In this document: positions 26,315 through 35,357 of the stretch, in pieces | How the letters are laid out: each line of letters opens with the position of its first letter | How positions within the stretch are numbered: the stretch's first letter is position 1 | NCBI RefSeq assembly: GCF_907163085.1 | Contig: NZ_CAJQTX010000007.1 | Location: forward strand, 62,001 to 126,000 | DNA from: Candidatus Accumulibacter sp. ACC003 | GTDB lineage: Bacteria > Pseudomonadota > Gammaproteobacteria > Burkholderiales > Rhodocyclaceae | Direction of reading: 5' to 3' | DNA length: 64,000 nt | The notes under the pieces: model-generated | Database searches by the model: none | The model's input: only the letters and a program-made list of their open reading frames with translations | Told to the model about the DNA's origin: nothing | Translations under genes and position numbers: made by a program

Positions 26315-28642
26315 ATGCGCGTCAACATTCTTGCCTTCGCTATGGGTGTCGGTTTTCTGCAGACCCGGGAGAGTCTGCCGAACTGGCCGCTGCTGGTCCT
26401 GCTGATCGGCGCGCTGTGCGTATTGTTGTGGGTTGGCCGGTCAGCTCCGCAGCTGCCGCAGCGCGCGCGGTCGGCGTTAACTTGCGCGCTGTTGGGCGTC
26501 GCCTGGGCGGCGCTGCTCGCCGGCCAGCGCTTGCACGACGGCTTGCCGGAAGAATGGGAAGGCCGCGATGTGCAGCTGGTCGGGGTGGTCGCCGGCTTGC
26601 CGCATCGCTTCGAGAGTGGCGAGCGCTTCGCCTTCGTCGTCGAGTCAGCGGTGTCGGCCGACGGGGCGGCCGCCCTGGTGCCGCGGCGGATCATGCTCGC
26701 GTGGTACCAGGGTCGTCAGTACGACGAGTGGCGTGAAGCGCTGGCGCTGCGCCCGGCCGAGCGCTGGCGGCTTACGGTGCGTCTGAAAAGGCCGCATGGC
26801 AACGCCAACCCGCATGGTTTCGACTACGAGGCGTGGCTGCTCGAGCGCGATCTGCGGGCCACCGGCTACGTGCGCCCGGGCGCCGGCGCGCAGCGCCTGG
26901 ACGATTTCGTCTGGCGGCCGGCCTACGCCATCGAGCGCCTGCGCGAAGCGATTCGCGCTTCCTTTTTCGCGGTTCTGCCCGAGGCGCCAAATGTCGGCAT
27001 CCTGGCGGCGCTGGCGATCGGCGACCAGCAGGCCATTTCGGCCGCGCAGTGGCGTTTGTTCCGGCAGACCGGGGTCACACACCTGATGTCTATTTCAGGT
27101 TTGCACGTGACCATGGTCGCGGCGCTCCTGGCGGCCCTGGTCGGCTGGCTGTGGCGGCGCAGCGAGCGGCTGATGCTCTGGCTGCCGGCGCCGAAAGCGG
27201 CGATCGCCGCCGGCTGGCTGGCGGCGGTCGTCTATTCGCTGCTCGCCGGTTTTGCGGTGCCGACGCAACGGACGCTGTACATGCTCAGCGTCGTCGCGCT
27301 GGCACTGTGGTCGGGGCGCAACCTGGGCGCCAGCCGCAGCCTCTTGCTGGCGCTGCTGGTGGTCCTGCTGTTGGACCCCTGGGCGGTCCTGGCCCCGGGC
27401 TTCTGGCTATCCTTCGCGGCCGTCGGCCTACTCTTCTTCGTCGGTACGGCGCGGCTCGGTTTGCGCCGCGGCTGGCGCGCGGCGCTCGCCCGCTGGGGGG
27501 CGACGCAGTGGGCGGTGAGCGTCGGCACGCTGCCGCTGCTGCTGCTCCTGTTCCAGCAGTTCTCGCTGGTCGCACCGCTGGCCAATGCCGTGGCGATTCC
27601 TGTTGTCAGCTTCCTGATCACGCCGCTGGCGCTGCTCTTCGCGATCGTCCCCTGGCCGCCACTGCTGTACGTCGACCACTGGCTGCTGTTCGGCCTGATG
27701 GGCTTTCTCGAATGGCTGGCGCGCTGGCCGCTGTGGCAACAACCGGCACCGCCGCTGGCGGCGACGCTGCTGGCGCTGCTCGGCGTCGTCTGGTTGCTGT
27801 TGCCGCGTGGTTTTCCGGCGCGGTGGTTCGGACTGTGCCTGCTGTTGCCGGCGCTATTTTGGCCAGCGGCACGGCCGGCAGCGGGCGACGCCTGGGTCGA
27901 AGTGCTCGACGTTGGCCAGGGACTGGCGGTCGTCGTGCGCACCGCCGAACACACGCTGCTCTACGATACCGGCCCGCTGTACAGCGCCGAGTCCGACGCC
28001 GGACAGCGCATCGTCGTGCCGTATCTGCGCGCGACCGGCGTCGAGCGGCTCGACGCGCTGATCATTACGCATCGCGACAAGGATCATTCGGGTGGACTGG
28101 TCGCCGTCCAGGAAGCGCTGCCGATTGCCCGCACGCTGAGCTCGCTGCCCGAACTGCCGGGTGAGCGCTGTGTGGCGGGTCAGACCTGGGAGTGGGACGG
28201 CGTGCGCTTTACGATCCTGCACCCGGCCGCCGACGACTACCAGCGCAAGGCCGTCAAGACCAACAATATGAGCTGCGTGCTGCGCGTCGCGAACGCTTTT
28301 GGCAGCGTCTTGCTGACTTCCGACATCGAGGCCCGCGACGAACACGCGCTGATGGCGCGCGGGCCGTCGCTGCTGCACAGCGACGTGCTGTTGGTGCCGC
28401 ACCATGGCAGCGGCACGTCGTCGACCGCCGACTTCATTGCCGCGGTTGGCGCCCGCGAAGTGATCATTCCGGTGGGCTACCGAAACCGCTACCAGCATCC
28501 ACGGTCCGACGTCGTCGACCGTTACGCCGGCAGCCGGCTGTGGCGCAGCGATGCCGACGGTGCCGTTCTCGTCAAGTTGGCCGACGGCATCACTGTCTCG
28601 TCGTATCGAGCTGAATATCGCCGCTACTGGCAGGGAAAGTGA
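26315..28642 (+). CDS. comEC: DNA internalization competence protein ComEC/Rec2
   Basis: A 775-residue inner-membrane protein forming the channel for single-stranded DNA in natural transformation. The N-terminal DUF4131 region has several helices. The central competence domain carries the signature GVTHLMSISGLHVTMVAALL and many membrane segments (about residues 230-510). The C-terminal metallo-beta-lactamase domain starts near residue 520 (WVEVLDVGQGLAVVVRTAEH) and has its metal motif ITHRDKDHSGG and VPHHGS. All regions are present and in frame. Other competence genes are not in the window, so transformability cannot be judged. Confidence 0.95.
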   Translation: MRVNILAFAMGVGFLQTRESLPNWPLLVLLIGALCVLLWVGRSAPQLPQRARSALTCALLGVAWAALLAGQRLHDGLPEEWEGRDVQLVGVVAGLPHRFESGERFAFVVESAVSADGAAALVPRRIMLAWYQGRQYDEWREALALRPAERWRLTVRLKRPHGNANPHGFDYEAWLLERDLRATGYVRPGAGAQRLDDFVWRPAYAIERLREAIRASFFAVLPEAPNVGILAALAIGDQQAISAAQWRLFRQTGVTHLMSISGLHVTMVAALLAALVGWLWRRSERLMLWLPAPKAAIAAGWLAAVVYSLLAGFAVPTQRTLYMLSVVALALWSGRNLGASRSLLLALLVVLLLDPWAVLAPGFWLSFAAVGLLFFVGTARLGLRRGWRAALARWGATQWAVSVGTLPLLLLLFQQFSLVAPLANAVAIPVVSFLITPLALLFAIVPWPPLLYVDHWLLFGLMGFLEWLARWPLWQQPAPPLAATLLALLGVVWLLLPRGFPARWFGLCLLLPALFWPAARPAAGDAWVEVLDVGQGLAVVVRTAEHTLLYDTGPLYSAESDAGQRIVVPYLRATGVERLDALIITHRDKDHSGGLVAVQEALPIARTLSSLPELPGERCVAGQTWEWDGVRFTILHPAADDYQRKAVKTNNMSCVLRVANAFGSVLLTSDIEARDEHALMARGPSLLHSDVLLVPHHGSGTSSTADFIAAVGAREVIIPVGYRNRYQHPRSDVVDRYAGSRLWRSDADGAVLVKLADGITVSSYRAEYRRYWQGK

Positions 28643-28710
28643 CGGTGTAGGTGCGTGCCGCCTGTGTCGCGTGTCCGCACACCGGGAGCTGGCGCTGTTT
28701 GGCGCTGTCG

Positions 28711-28953
28711 TCAGCCCCAGAAAGCCGTTTGCGCGGGGTGTCTCGTTTGCCACTGCTGGCGATATTGCTGGGCATTGGCCTCGATCCATGCCAGCGCGCG
28801 GCCGTCACGCTCGTCGGAAGGAAAAGGTTCCAGATACGCTTCGAGCACGGCGAGTTGCTGTTGGAGAAAGTCTGTTTCGGAGAAACGCGGCTTCGCGACG
28901 TGCACGACAAGACGACGAAAGAACCGAATTGCGGAGTGATCTGGCAGGTTCAT
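28711..28953 (-). CDS. Small hypothetical protein
   Basis: An 80-residue protein starting at ATG 28953 with a strong AAGGAG seven bases upstream. It is mostly helical and charged (SETDFLQQQLAVLEAYLEPF; IEANAQQYRQQWQTRH), with no signal peptide or cysteine motif. The open frame extends further upstream, but the ribosome binding site decides for this start. I do not recognise the family. It is convergent with comEC. Confidence 0.55.
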   Translation of the reverse strand: MNLPDHSAIRFFRRLVVHVAKPRFSETDFLQQQLAVLEAYLEPFPSDERDGRALAWIEANAQQYRQQWQTRHPAQTAFWG

Positions 28954-29428
28954 ACGTTGCGCTCCTTGATGGCAGTGTCTGCGGCGGTGCTCATGCGGAT
29001 CGTCTGGCAATCGCCACCCTGCTGCGGTTCTTGCGGTGGCCTTGACGCTGAACTGCACGAAGTCGCCGACGATGACAGTGACAAGCAACTTTAACTAATT
29101 GAGCTAACGTGCTGTAAGCTCAAGCTATTGTTTTCCACGTCAGGGGGGGGTTGTCAATACCGATGAGGCCCTGGCGAGTTTTTTTCGTGAGCACCGATGT
29201 AAAACGGCCACACTCCTCGAGCGGTCGCTGATCGCCATGGAGCGCCAATCGAAGTTCGCGGCGGGTGGCCAGCGCTCGCTGCCGGCGCTGTGCGTTTCCT
29301 TCCGGGGCTTGCCTGCGAGCCGGCTCGGCGCCGCCTCGGCGCTCGGCGCTCGGGCTTGTGCTAGAGTTGCACGCTTTCCGTAGCGCCGAATGGCTGAAGA
29401 AAATGCACTTTGCAGGGAGAAATGGCCG
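28954..29428. other. 475-bp intergenic region, partly AT-rich
   Basis: About 29085-29160 is clearly richer in A and T than its surroundings and includes a run of eight G. No gene is supported; the 129-codon minus-strand frame over 29140-29529 is a shadow with no family features. The 3' part leads into the hydrolase gene and includes the alternative ATG at 29390. Confidence 0.4.
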
Positions 29429-30328
29429 ATGAGCGTCCGCGCCGAGGTCTCACGCTGGCTGATCGGCGAAGCGCCGGGATGCGTCGAACGCGACGTACGT
29501 TGTGCGTCGGCGTCGGGTTTGCACCGCATGGCCTATACGCAATGGGGCGAGCCCGACAATCCGAAAGTTCTGGTCTGCGTACACGGCTTGACGCGCAACG
29601 GTCGCGACTTCGACGACCTGGCCCGGTCGATGGCTGCCGACTATCGCGTGATCTGCCCGGATGTCGTCGGGCGTGGGCGCAGCGACTGGCTGCGCGATCC
29701 GTCGAGCTACGTCTTTCCGCAGTACGTGGCCGATCTGCTGGTGCTGCTGGCGCGCCTCGACGTCGACTCGGTGCACTGGCTGGGCACCTCGATGGGCGGC
29801 TTGATAGGCATGTGGATCGCCAGTCAGGACGACTCGCCGATTGCTCGCCTGGTGCTCAACGACGTTGGCCCGCTGATTCCCGTAGACTCCTTGCGGCTGA
29901 TTGGCGAGTACGTCGGTCGGGCACCGAAGTTCGAAACCTATGACGACGCCGAGAAGTACGTCCGCCTGGTCAGCGAGCCTTTTGGCCGCTTGACCGACGC
30001 GCAGTGGCGACACCTCACCGAAGTCAGCCTGCAGCACGCCGCCGACGGACGTCTCGAGATGCGTTACGACCCGGCTATCGGCGACCCGTTCCGGCACGAG
30101 CTGAGTTTGGGCGACGTCAATCTATGGCCGATCTACGACCGCATCCGCTGCCCGACACTGGTCGTTCGCGGCGCCGAGTCGACGGTGCTGACGTGCGCCA
30201 CGCTGCACGAGATGGCCTTGCGCGGGCCACGCCCGCAGACCGTGGAAATCCCGGGCGCCGGGCACGCACCGATGTTTCTCGACGCCACCCAGATCGACGT
30301 CGTACGCGAGTTCCTGCTGCTCGTCTGA
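29429..30328 (+). CDS. Alpha/beta hydrolase
   Basis: A 299-residue cytoplasmic hydrolase. The oxyanion-hole segment is VLVCVHGLTRNGRDFDDLA, the nucleophile elbow is LGTSMGGLIG (Ser), the acid is probably the Asp in RLVLNDVGP or the later Glu/Asp in TLVVRGAESTVLT, and the His is in IPGAGHAPM. The substrate is unknown; the closest type is the carboxylesterase/haloperoxidase-like group. I prefer ATG 29429 because GGGAGA lies at a good distance; ATG 29390 would add 13 residues without a ribosome binding site. Confidence 0.85.
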   Translation: MSVRAEVSRWLIGEAPGCVERDVRCASASGLHRMAYTQWGEPDNPKVLVCVHGLTRNGRDFDDLARSMAADYRVICPDVVGRGRSDWLRDPSSYVFPQYVADLLVLLARLDVDSVHWLGTSMGGLIGMWIASQDDSPIARLVLNDVGPLIPVDSLRLIGEYVGRAPKFETYDDAEKYVRLVSEPFGRLTDAQWRHLTEVSLQHAADGRLEMRYDPAIGDPFRHELSLGDVNLWPIYDRIRCPTLVVRGAESTVLTCATLHEMALRGPRPQTVEIPGAGHAPMFLDATQIDVVREFLLLV

Positions 30329-30336
30329 CGCAGCAA

Positions 30337-30361
30337 GGCCTTCGTCGATTCGACGAAGGCC
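30337..30361. terminator. Perfect inverted repeat between convergent genes
   Basis: GGCCTTCGTCGA and its exact complement are separated by one base, giving a strong hairpin between the stops of the hydrolase (+) and sodC (-). No T-run follows on either side, so it is a bidirectional terminator candidate only. Confidence 0.45.
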
Positions 30362-30381
30362 CTGGGGTGGGGTAGGACCGG

Positions 30382-30912
30382 CTAGCCGCCGATCAGCCCG
30401 CAGACGACGCGGGCGCCACCGCCGCCGAGCGCCGCCGGCTGATCAGAGTGATTGTCGCCGCCAGCGTGCAGCATCAGCGAACGATTCGCGACCTCCGACA
30501 GTTTCTTCATCCTTGGCGCCAGCACCGGGTTGCTGGCGCTGCCGTCGGCGGCAACGTACAGCGCCGGCAGGTCGCCGAGATGGCCGTCACCCCACGGCTC
30601 GCCGTGGTGCTTCGTTGCCTGTGGATCAAAATGCCCACCGGCGGCCAGTGCGGCAATCGCCGTGCCGTCTTTTTCTGCCGGCTCGCACGACGGATTCTGG
30701 TGCACATGAAATCCGTGCAGACCCGGCGGCAAGCCCTTGAGATTGGGGTAGAAAGCCAGACCGTACGGCGTTTCGACGATGCGCACCGTGCCGACGGTCG
30801 CGCCGACACCCTGGCCGTTAACCAGATTCAGGGTGACCGTAGTCTCGGTTTCGGCAGCACACGCCAGGGCGGGGAAGACCACACAGGCCACAACAGCAAT
30901 TGAACGTTTCAT
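30382..30912 (-). CDS. sodC: Superoxide dismutase [Cu-Zn], periplasmic
   Basis: A 176-residue protein with a signal peptide ([20 protein letters not shown]). It converts superoxide to peroxide and oxygen in the periplasm. Metal ligands are visible in [13 protein letters not shown], then [24 protein letters not shown] and [12 protein letters not shown]. The two disulfide cysteines (NPSC and RVVCGLIGG) and the catalytic Arg near the C-terminus ([10 protein letters not shown]) are present. GGACAAGGAG precedes the ATG. Confidence 0.96.
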   Translation of the reverse strand: MKRSIAVVACVVFPALACAAETETTVTLNLVNGQGVGATVGTVRIVETPYGLAFYPNLKGLPPGLHGFHVHQNPSCEPAEKDGTAIAALAAGGHFDPQATKHHGEPWGDGHLGDLPALYVAADGSASNPVLAPRMKKLSEVANRSLMLHAGGDNHSDQPAALGGGGARVVCGLIGG

Positions 30913-31035
30913 GAATCACTCCTTGTCCGGAAGATGGATGGCTCGGCGTCACGGGGTGGACGCCGGCGTGTTGCGCCGACCGGGATGCGTCGTCGAGTTA
31001 TCATAACGACAAGCTCAAGGGCAGGGCAAGGTCGC

Positions 31036-31400
31036 GTGCCGGCGGCGCTCTTCTTGGCGCCGGTCGTGGTCGTCGGGCAGCTTCTGGAAATGGTCGTTCG
31101 GCCGCGCGCCGCCGACGTGTCGCGGTGGCAGTTGGCGCTGGTCTGCGGGGCCGTTTGGCTGCTCAGCCTGGTCGTCGTGCTGGTGCTGTTCACCGATTTG
31201 CAGCTGTTCCGGATTTACGAATACCACTTCAAAGCCTTCGTCTGGAACCTGCTGACGACTCCAGGTGGTCTGCCGGCGCTCGGCGTGACCGAGGAGACGA
31301 CCTACACCGTCGCCGCGCTGGTGATCCTGGCGGCAATCGTGCTGGCGGCGATGCTGTGGTTCATTCACCGCGGTGCTGCCCGAAGGCGCTCTGGGCCGCC
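31036..31400 (+). pseudogene. Fragment of a membrane-anchored sulfatase/phosphatase-superfamily protein
   Basis: The frame encodes hydrophobic segments and the stretch TDLQLFRIYEYHFKAFVWNL followed by LTTPGGLPALG, which resembles the N-terminal membrane part of large inner-membrane sulfatase-like proteins (YejM/LTA-synthase type). After about codon 120 the frame becomes low-quality Arg-rich sequence to a stop at 31617, and no catalytic alkaline-phosphatase-type domain follows. I read it as a 5' remnant. The start is uncertain; frames open back to 30934. Confidence 0.4.
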
Positions 31401-31705
31401 GTCGCTTTGTACAGCCAGGTGGCCAGCAGGCCGCGTTTGCCCGATGAGTCGGACTCGGCCATGCGCACCCGGCAACCGCCATATGGGAGCCCGATTTCAT
31501 CGAGCGTTAAGAGAGCAGCCGAGGCTCGCCGCAAAAATGAAAATCACGATCGTTTTCTCGGGGCACATCGGTAAATCGGCGGCCCGGGAATCAGCCGCGC
31601 GAAAAGACAGCGATTGACGATCGATAAGGGATCCGGAGATACTCACCCTTCTGCGAGAAGTCCCTTTGCCATTCCACCTCCTGGTGGCTCTGCCACCGTC
31701 GCCCA

Positions 31706-32227
31706 GTGCCTGCCATCCTGCCCCTTCCTGTCAATCCGTGGTATGTCTGCCTGAGCAAGCCGCGGCGCGAGGCGGTCGCGGTGCGCAAGCTTGAGGAACA
31801 GGGCTATGAGGTTTTCCTGCCGATGCTCACGCGCTGGGAAAAGGCCAGGGGTGGCTGGAAGAAGCAGCAAGAGGTGATGTTTCCCCGTTACTGTTTCGTC
31901 CGCTGCGGTCGCCCAGAGCAGAGTATCGCGCCGATTCGCAGTACCCCCGGCGTCACCGGACTGGTGAGTTTCGGTACGGTTCCCGCCACGCTGGACGATG
32001 CGACGCTGGCAGCGATTCGTTCGCTGACTGAGCGACAGGCTCGGGCAATGGACGAGGAAAAATTCCCTTTTCAGGCCGGCGACAGCGTCGACATCGCGGC
32101 TGGCCCGCTCAAGGGCATGTCCGGAATCGTTTCCACCGTCGCGACGGAACGGGTGACCGTCATGCTCACGCTGCTCGGTCGTGAAAAGCCTGTGGCCGTA
32201 CCGGCCGCGCACCTGCAGCTGGCGTGA
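31706..32227 (+). CDS. RfaH/NusG-like transcription antitermination protein
   Basis: A 173-residue NusG paralogue starting at GTG 31706. The NGN domain covers about residues 10-110 (NPWYVCLSKPRREAVAVRKL; YEVFLPMLTRWEKARGGWKK; MFPRYCFVRC). The KOW domain covers about 120-155 (FQAGDSVDIAAGPLKGMSGI). RfaH-type proteins help RNA polymerase through long polysaccharide operons. It precedes wecB, a precursor-sugar gene, which supports a role in polysaccharide expression. It lacks features of the essential NusG, such as position beside secE or ribosomal protein genes. Confidence 0.88.
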   Translation: MPAILPLPVNPWYVCLSKPRREAVAVRKLEEQGYEVFLPMLTRWEKARGGWKKQQEVMFPRYCFVRCGRPEQSIAPIRSTPGVTGLVSFGTVPATLDDATLAAIRSLTERQARAMDEEKFPFQAGDSVDIAAGPLKGMSGIVSTVATERVTVMLTLLGREKPVAVPAAHLQLA

Positions 32228-32515
32228 TGCAGCGAGCGTAATGCGACGCTGATCGCCCGATCAAGCGGGCTCCAACAATCAGCCACCACGGCGCGATCAA
32301 TGGCGTCCGTGCGCTGGTCGTCGGCCACGTCCGCATCGATCCTGTCGCTCACTTGGGTCGTCGTCATGGCGAACGCAGTGAAGCAATCCAGTGGGTTGTG
32401 GCGACCGGGCGGTGGGGTGGTCGGAGTGGACTACTGGTAGACTGCCGCATTGTTTTGCTGCTTGCAGTGACGTTTCGTTTTGTGTCTGCGCTTGCAGACG
32501 ATTTAAGGATCAGCC

Positions 32516-33610
32516 ATGAAAACCATCGACATCATCGCCGGCGCACGGCCCAACTTCATGAAGATCGCGCCGATCATCAGTGCGCTTAAGGCAGCTGCGG
32601 CCCAGGGGGGCTTGCTGCGCTATCGCCTGATCCACACCGGCCAGCATTACGATAAAGCGATGTCCGGCGGTTTTTTCGAGCAGCTCGGGATTCCTGAACC
32701 CGATATCAATCTGGAAGTAGGTTCGGGCACGCAGGCCGAGCAGACCGCGGCGATCATGGTGCGTTACGAGAAAGCCCTGATCGCGCAGCGCAGTGATCTG
32801 TGTCTGGTAGTTGGCGACGTCACGTCGACGATGGCGTGTTCGATCGTCGCCCGTAAGTTGGGCGTGCCGGTGGCGCATGTCGAAGGCGGCATCCGCTCCG
32901 GCGACTGGAGCATGCCGGAAGAGATCAACCGGGTGGTGACCGATTCGATCAGCAACTGGTTTTTTACGACCAGCGCGACGGCCAACGAGCACCTGCGCCG
33001 CGCCGGGATTGCCGATGAGCGGATTTTTTTCGTCGGCAACACGATGATCGACACGCTGCTCAAACAGCTGCCGCGTTTGCAGCCGCCGGCTTTCTGGGAG
33101 GCTCTGGGCTTGCAGCCGGGAGAGTATTTCGTCGTGACCCTGCACCGCCCGGCGAACGTCGATGGCGAGCAGCAATTGTTGCGCTTGTTGCAGGCGATTG
33201 CCGACGGTACGGGGGGGCTGCCGGTGGTCTTTCCGGTGCATCCGCGTACGGCGAAGAACATGCGCGAGCTGGCAGGCCAGATCCCGGGGTTGCACTATGT
33301 CGATCCGCAGGCCTACCTGGAATTCAACTATCTGGTGAAACACGCCAAAGGCGTTATCACCGATTCCGGCGGGATCACCGAGGAAACCACGGTGATGGGC
33401 GTGCCGTGCCTGACGCTGCGTGACAACACCGAGCGGCCAGAGACGGTGAGTGTGGGGACCAATGAATTGATCGGTACCGACCCGGCCAGGCTGGGGCCTG
33501 CGCTGGCGCGTCTGATGGCGGGGCAATGGAAGAAGGGCGCCGTGCCGGAAAAGTGGGATGGGCGAGCGGCCGAGCGGATCGTCGCCGAGTTGCAGCGTTT
33601 GTTGGCGTAA
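32516..33610 (+). CDS. wecB: UDP-N-acetylglucosamine 2-epimerase (non-hydrolysing)
   Basis: A 364-residue cytoplasmic enzyme interconverting UDP-GlcNAc and UDP-ManNAc for surface polysaccharide synthesis. Typical blocks are IAGARPNFMKIAPI, HTGQHYDKAMSGGFFEQLGI, VVGDVTSTMACSIVARKLGV, AHVEGGIRSGDWSMPEEINR, and VITDSGGITEETTVMGVPCL near the UDP-binding site. AAGGAT stands before the ATG. It follows the RfaH-like gene after a 288-bp spacer. No glycosyltransferases or polymerase genes follow; the next kilobase is gene-poor. Confidence 0.95.
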   Translation: MKTIDIIAGARPNFMKIAPIISALKAAAAQGGLLRYRLIHTGQHYDKAMSGGFFEQLGIPEPDINLEVGSGTQAEQTAAIMVRYEKALIAQRSDLCLVVGDVTSTMACSIVARKLGVPVAHVEGGIRSGDWSMPEEINRVVTDSISNWFFTTSATANEHLRRAGIADERIFFVGNTMIDTLLKQLPRLQPPAFWEALGLQPGEYFVVTLHRPANVDGEQQLLRLLQAIADGTGGLPVVFPVHPRTAKNMRELAGQIPGLHYVDPQAYLEFNYLVKHAKGVITDSGGITEETTVMGVPCLTLRDNTERPETVSVGTNELIGTDPARLGPALARLMAGQWKKGAVPEKWDGRAAERIVAELQRLLA

Positions 33611-33925
33611 GGATCATGGCCTGTCGAGATGCCCAAGCTCATGAAAGTCATGAGCACCCCTCTCTTACTTGCCGTGCGCATGCCGGCTTGCACGCCGGAA
33701 TCGTTCGCTGGGCAGGGAGCGGGCTCGCCGAGCACTGACTTCTTGCAGAGCCTGGCCGGTAGACCTTCCGCCAGGCGGTCGACCGCGGAAACAATGCTTT
33801 GCTCGCCGTTTTGATCCGGCGGCGTGGCCAGGATGCGCCTACCGTTCTCTTGCTGCCGCTTGTTGCCGAGGGTTGCGGGTTCTAGCCGTCGCTTCGGGCA
33901 GCGACGCAGACGTCTCGGCCGTGCC

Positions 33926-34351
33926 ATGGCGGCGGTCGCCGGCATCGGGCTGGCCGTCGGCACCCTTGCCGGCACTTTTTCGCTTGCGCACGCGCAGGAC
34001 CCCAAGCCGCGCTGGTACTCCAACGCACCCGGTGGTTTGGATTTCCGGGTTTTCGGCTACGGATTCAAGCGCGGTGGACGCTGGCGGGTAGGCAGTGTTC
34101 CGAACTGCAGCAGAGCTGGCTGTTCGGCGGCTCCCTAGGGGTTTCCAGTTGATTTCCACAAACCAATCAAGCTCCACGGCAGTAGCGGCGTGGTGGCGTG
34201 TACCGGCAACAATTCCGACCTGATCGGCATCGCCTGGCAGTATCGTTGGGGTGCCGGCCAAAGGCGGAGAAGCTGGCCGCTGCCGTACGGCAAAGTCGAC
34301 TGGATTGCGTGGCCAGCGCGATCGTCGGCGCGGCACCTGCGCGGTGGCTGA
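33926..34351 (+). pseudogene. Possible broken secreted-protein gene
   Basis: From ATG 33926 the frame reads a signal-peptide-like start (MAAVAGIGLAVGTLAGTFSL, AHA, then QDPKPRWYSNAPGGLDFRVF). It meets TAG at 34136-34138 and stays open in the same frame for another 70 codons (GFPVDFHKPIKLHGSSGVVA...) to TGA 34349. The composition on both sides of the TAG is protein-like. I do not recognise the family, and it may be chance. Confidence 0.3.
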
Positions 34352-34651
34352 TCCCGACAGCACGCATGGTGTGGAATTGTGCACGGTGTCCGGCACGCCC
34401 TACTGATAAGCTGGTGGCAGATCAAGGCTCAGCAGATGTTGCGGCGCAGTAGATTGTTTTAATGCTGCTTCAAGTTGTTCTACTGCAGGCCGTTAGCCAA
34501 GATAGCGGCTGTAAATTCGCGTCGCGTCACAGTTTGCACGCAAGCTGAATGAGGCTACGGAAGCGCAGCGTTTGATCCCACTGGAGCACTTCCCGATGGC
34601 CTGAGAGAAAAAAACTAGAAGAAAACCCCCAACTTTTGGTCGGGGATTGCT

Positions 34652-34657
34652 TATAAT
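34652..34657 (+). promoter_or_regulatory. Candidate -10 element (TATAAT)
   Basis: A perfect TATAAT 89 bases upstream of the ATG at 34746, at the end of an AT-rich stretch. No good -35 box is seen at 16-18 bp. Confidence 0.35.
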
Positions 34658-34745
34658 GATGCTGCGCTGCAACACGACTGGACTCATGAGGTTTCGGTCG
34701 GTAGGTCACAGCGCTCGGCATCGCCAAACTCTCAGGAGCAACATC

Positions 34746-35090
34746 ATGAAAGCACCAAAAATTCTACCGTGGGTCGCCCACAAAACCGGCATCAGCGAAG
34801 AATTGGCTCTCAAGCTATGGCGTCGTGCGGCCGGGGAAGCGGAAGGAATGACTGGCTGCCGTGACAGTTCGGACTACTACCGCTTGTCGGTAGAGCGTTT
34901 CATTGATCTCGCAGAAAGCGAAGGCGCTTGCTCGCTGGTACGTGACGCGCCGAGCGTGAGCTGTGTTTTCTGGCTATGGCGTCACCAGAGCCGGGTCTCG
35001 AGCTTGCACCTTATCGCCGCGCAGAACGTCGCCAAGCTATGGCAGTCGGGGGTGAACCGGATGTTGCGTATCGAAACGCGCGCCGTCTGA
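34746..35090 (+). CDS. Conserved hypothetical protein
   Basis: A 114-residue protein. The start ATG 34746 has AGGAG eight bases upstream. The N-terminal half (MKAPKILPWVAHKTGISEEL, then ALKLWRRAAGEAEGMTGC) looks like a short helical family I have seen in Rhodocyclales-type genomes, where the start MKxPKILPWxARKxG recurs. The C-terminal half is less typical. The function is unknown. No signal peptide or membrane helix is evident. Confidence 0.6.
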   Translation: MKAPKILPWVAHKTGISEELALKLWRRAAGEAEGMTGCRDSSDYYRLSVERFIDLAESEGACSLVRDAPSVSCVFWLWRHQSRVSSLHLIAAQNVAKLWQSGVNRMLRIETRAV

Positions 35091-35357
35091 TCATTGAAGA
35101 ATCTCGGGCAGCTTTCACCTGCCCCGCGGGGTTGGACCTTTTGCAGGCTTCCAGCCCCGCTTGGCGTGCACAACTCCCCGTAGGGGTCTGACTTCGCGGC
35201 CGTTTGCTGCCGCCAACTTGCTTTTGCCGGGGCGGTCGCTTGACGGCCGGACTGCCCGGCGGCGCGCCAGCGAAGGAATTTCGCCAGTCACTTAACCCCA
35301 TTTGCCTGGCGTCGGCGTTTACACGGTCACCACTTCTACTCGTTCAAGGAGACCGTC

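Larger units (their letters stand above)
33611..34745. other. 1.1-kb gene-poor region after wecB
   Basis: No intact gene is supported. Short frames occur on both strands without convincing family features, apart from the possible broken secreted-protein gene at 33926-34351. From about 34440 to 34660 the DNA is clearly more AT-rich than the surroundings. This looks like eroded DNA at the edge of a polysaccharide locus. Confidence 0.5.

Noticed and set aside
26070-26405. 111-codon plus-strand open frame before comEC
   Set aside because: It has no ribosome binding site or family resemblance and overlaps the comEC start in another frame.
29140-29529. 129-codon minus-strand open frame
   Set aside because: It overlaps the start of the hydrolase gene, is Ser/Arg/Ala-rich and has no supporting features.
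15081-34138. Amber suppression, from two internal TAG codons (15081 and 34136)
   Set aside because: Intact genes in the window also end in TAG (for example proA and the binding-protein gene), so TAG appears to be a normal stop. Both affected frames look like pseudogenes.
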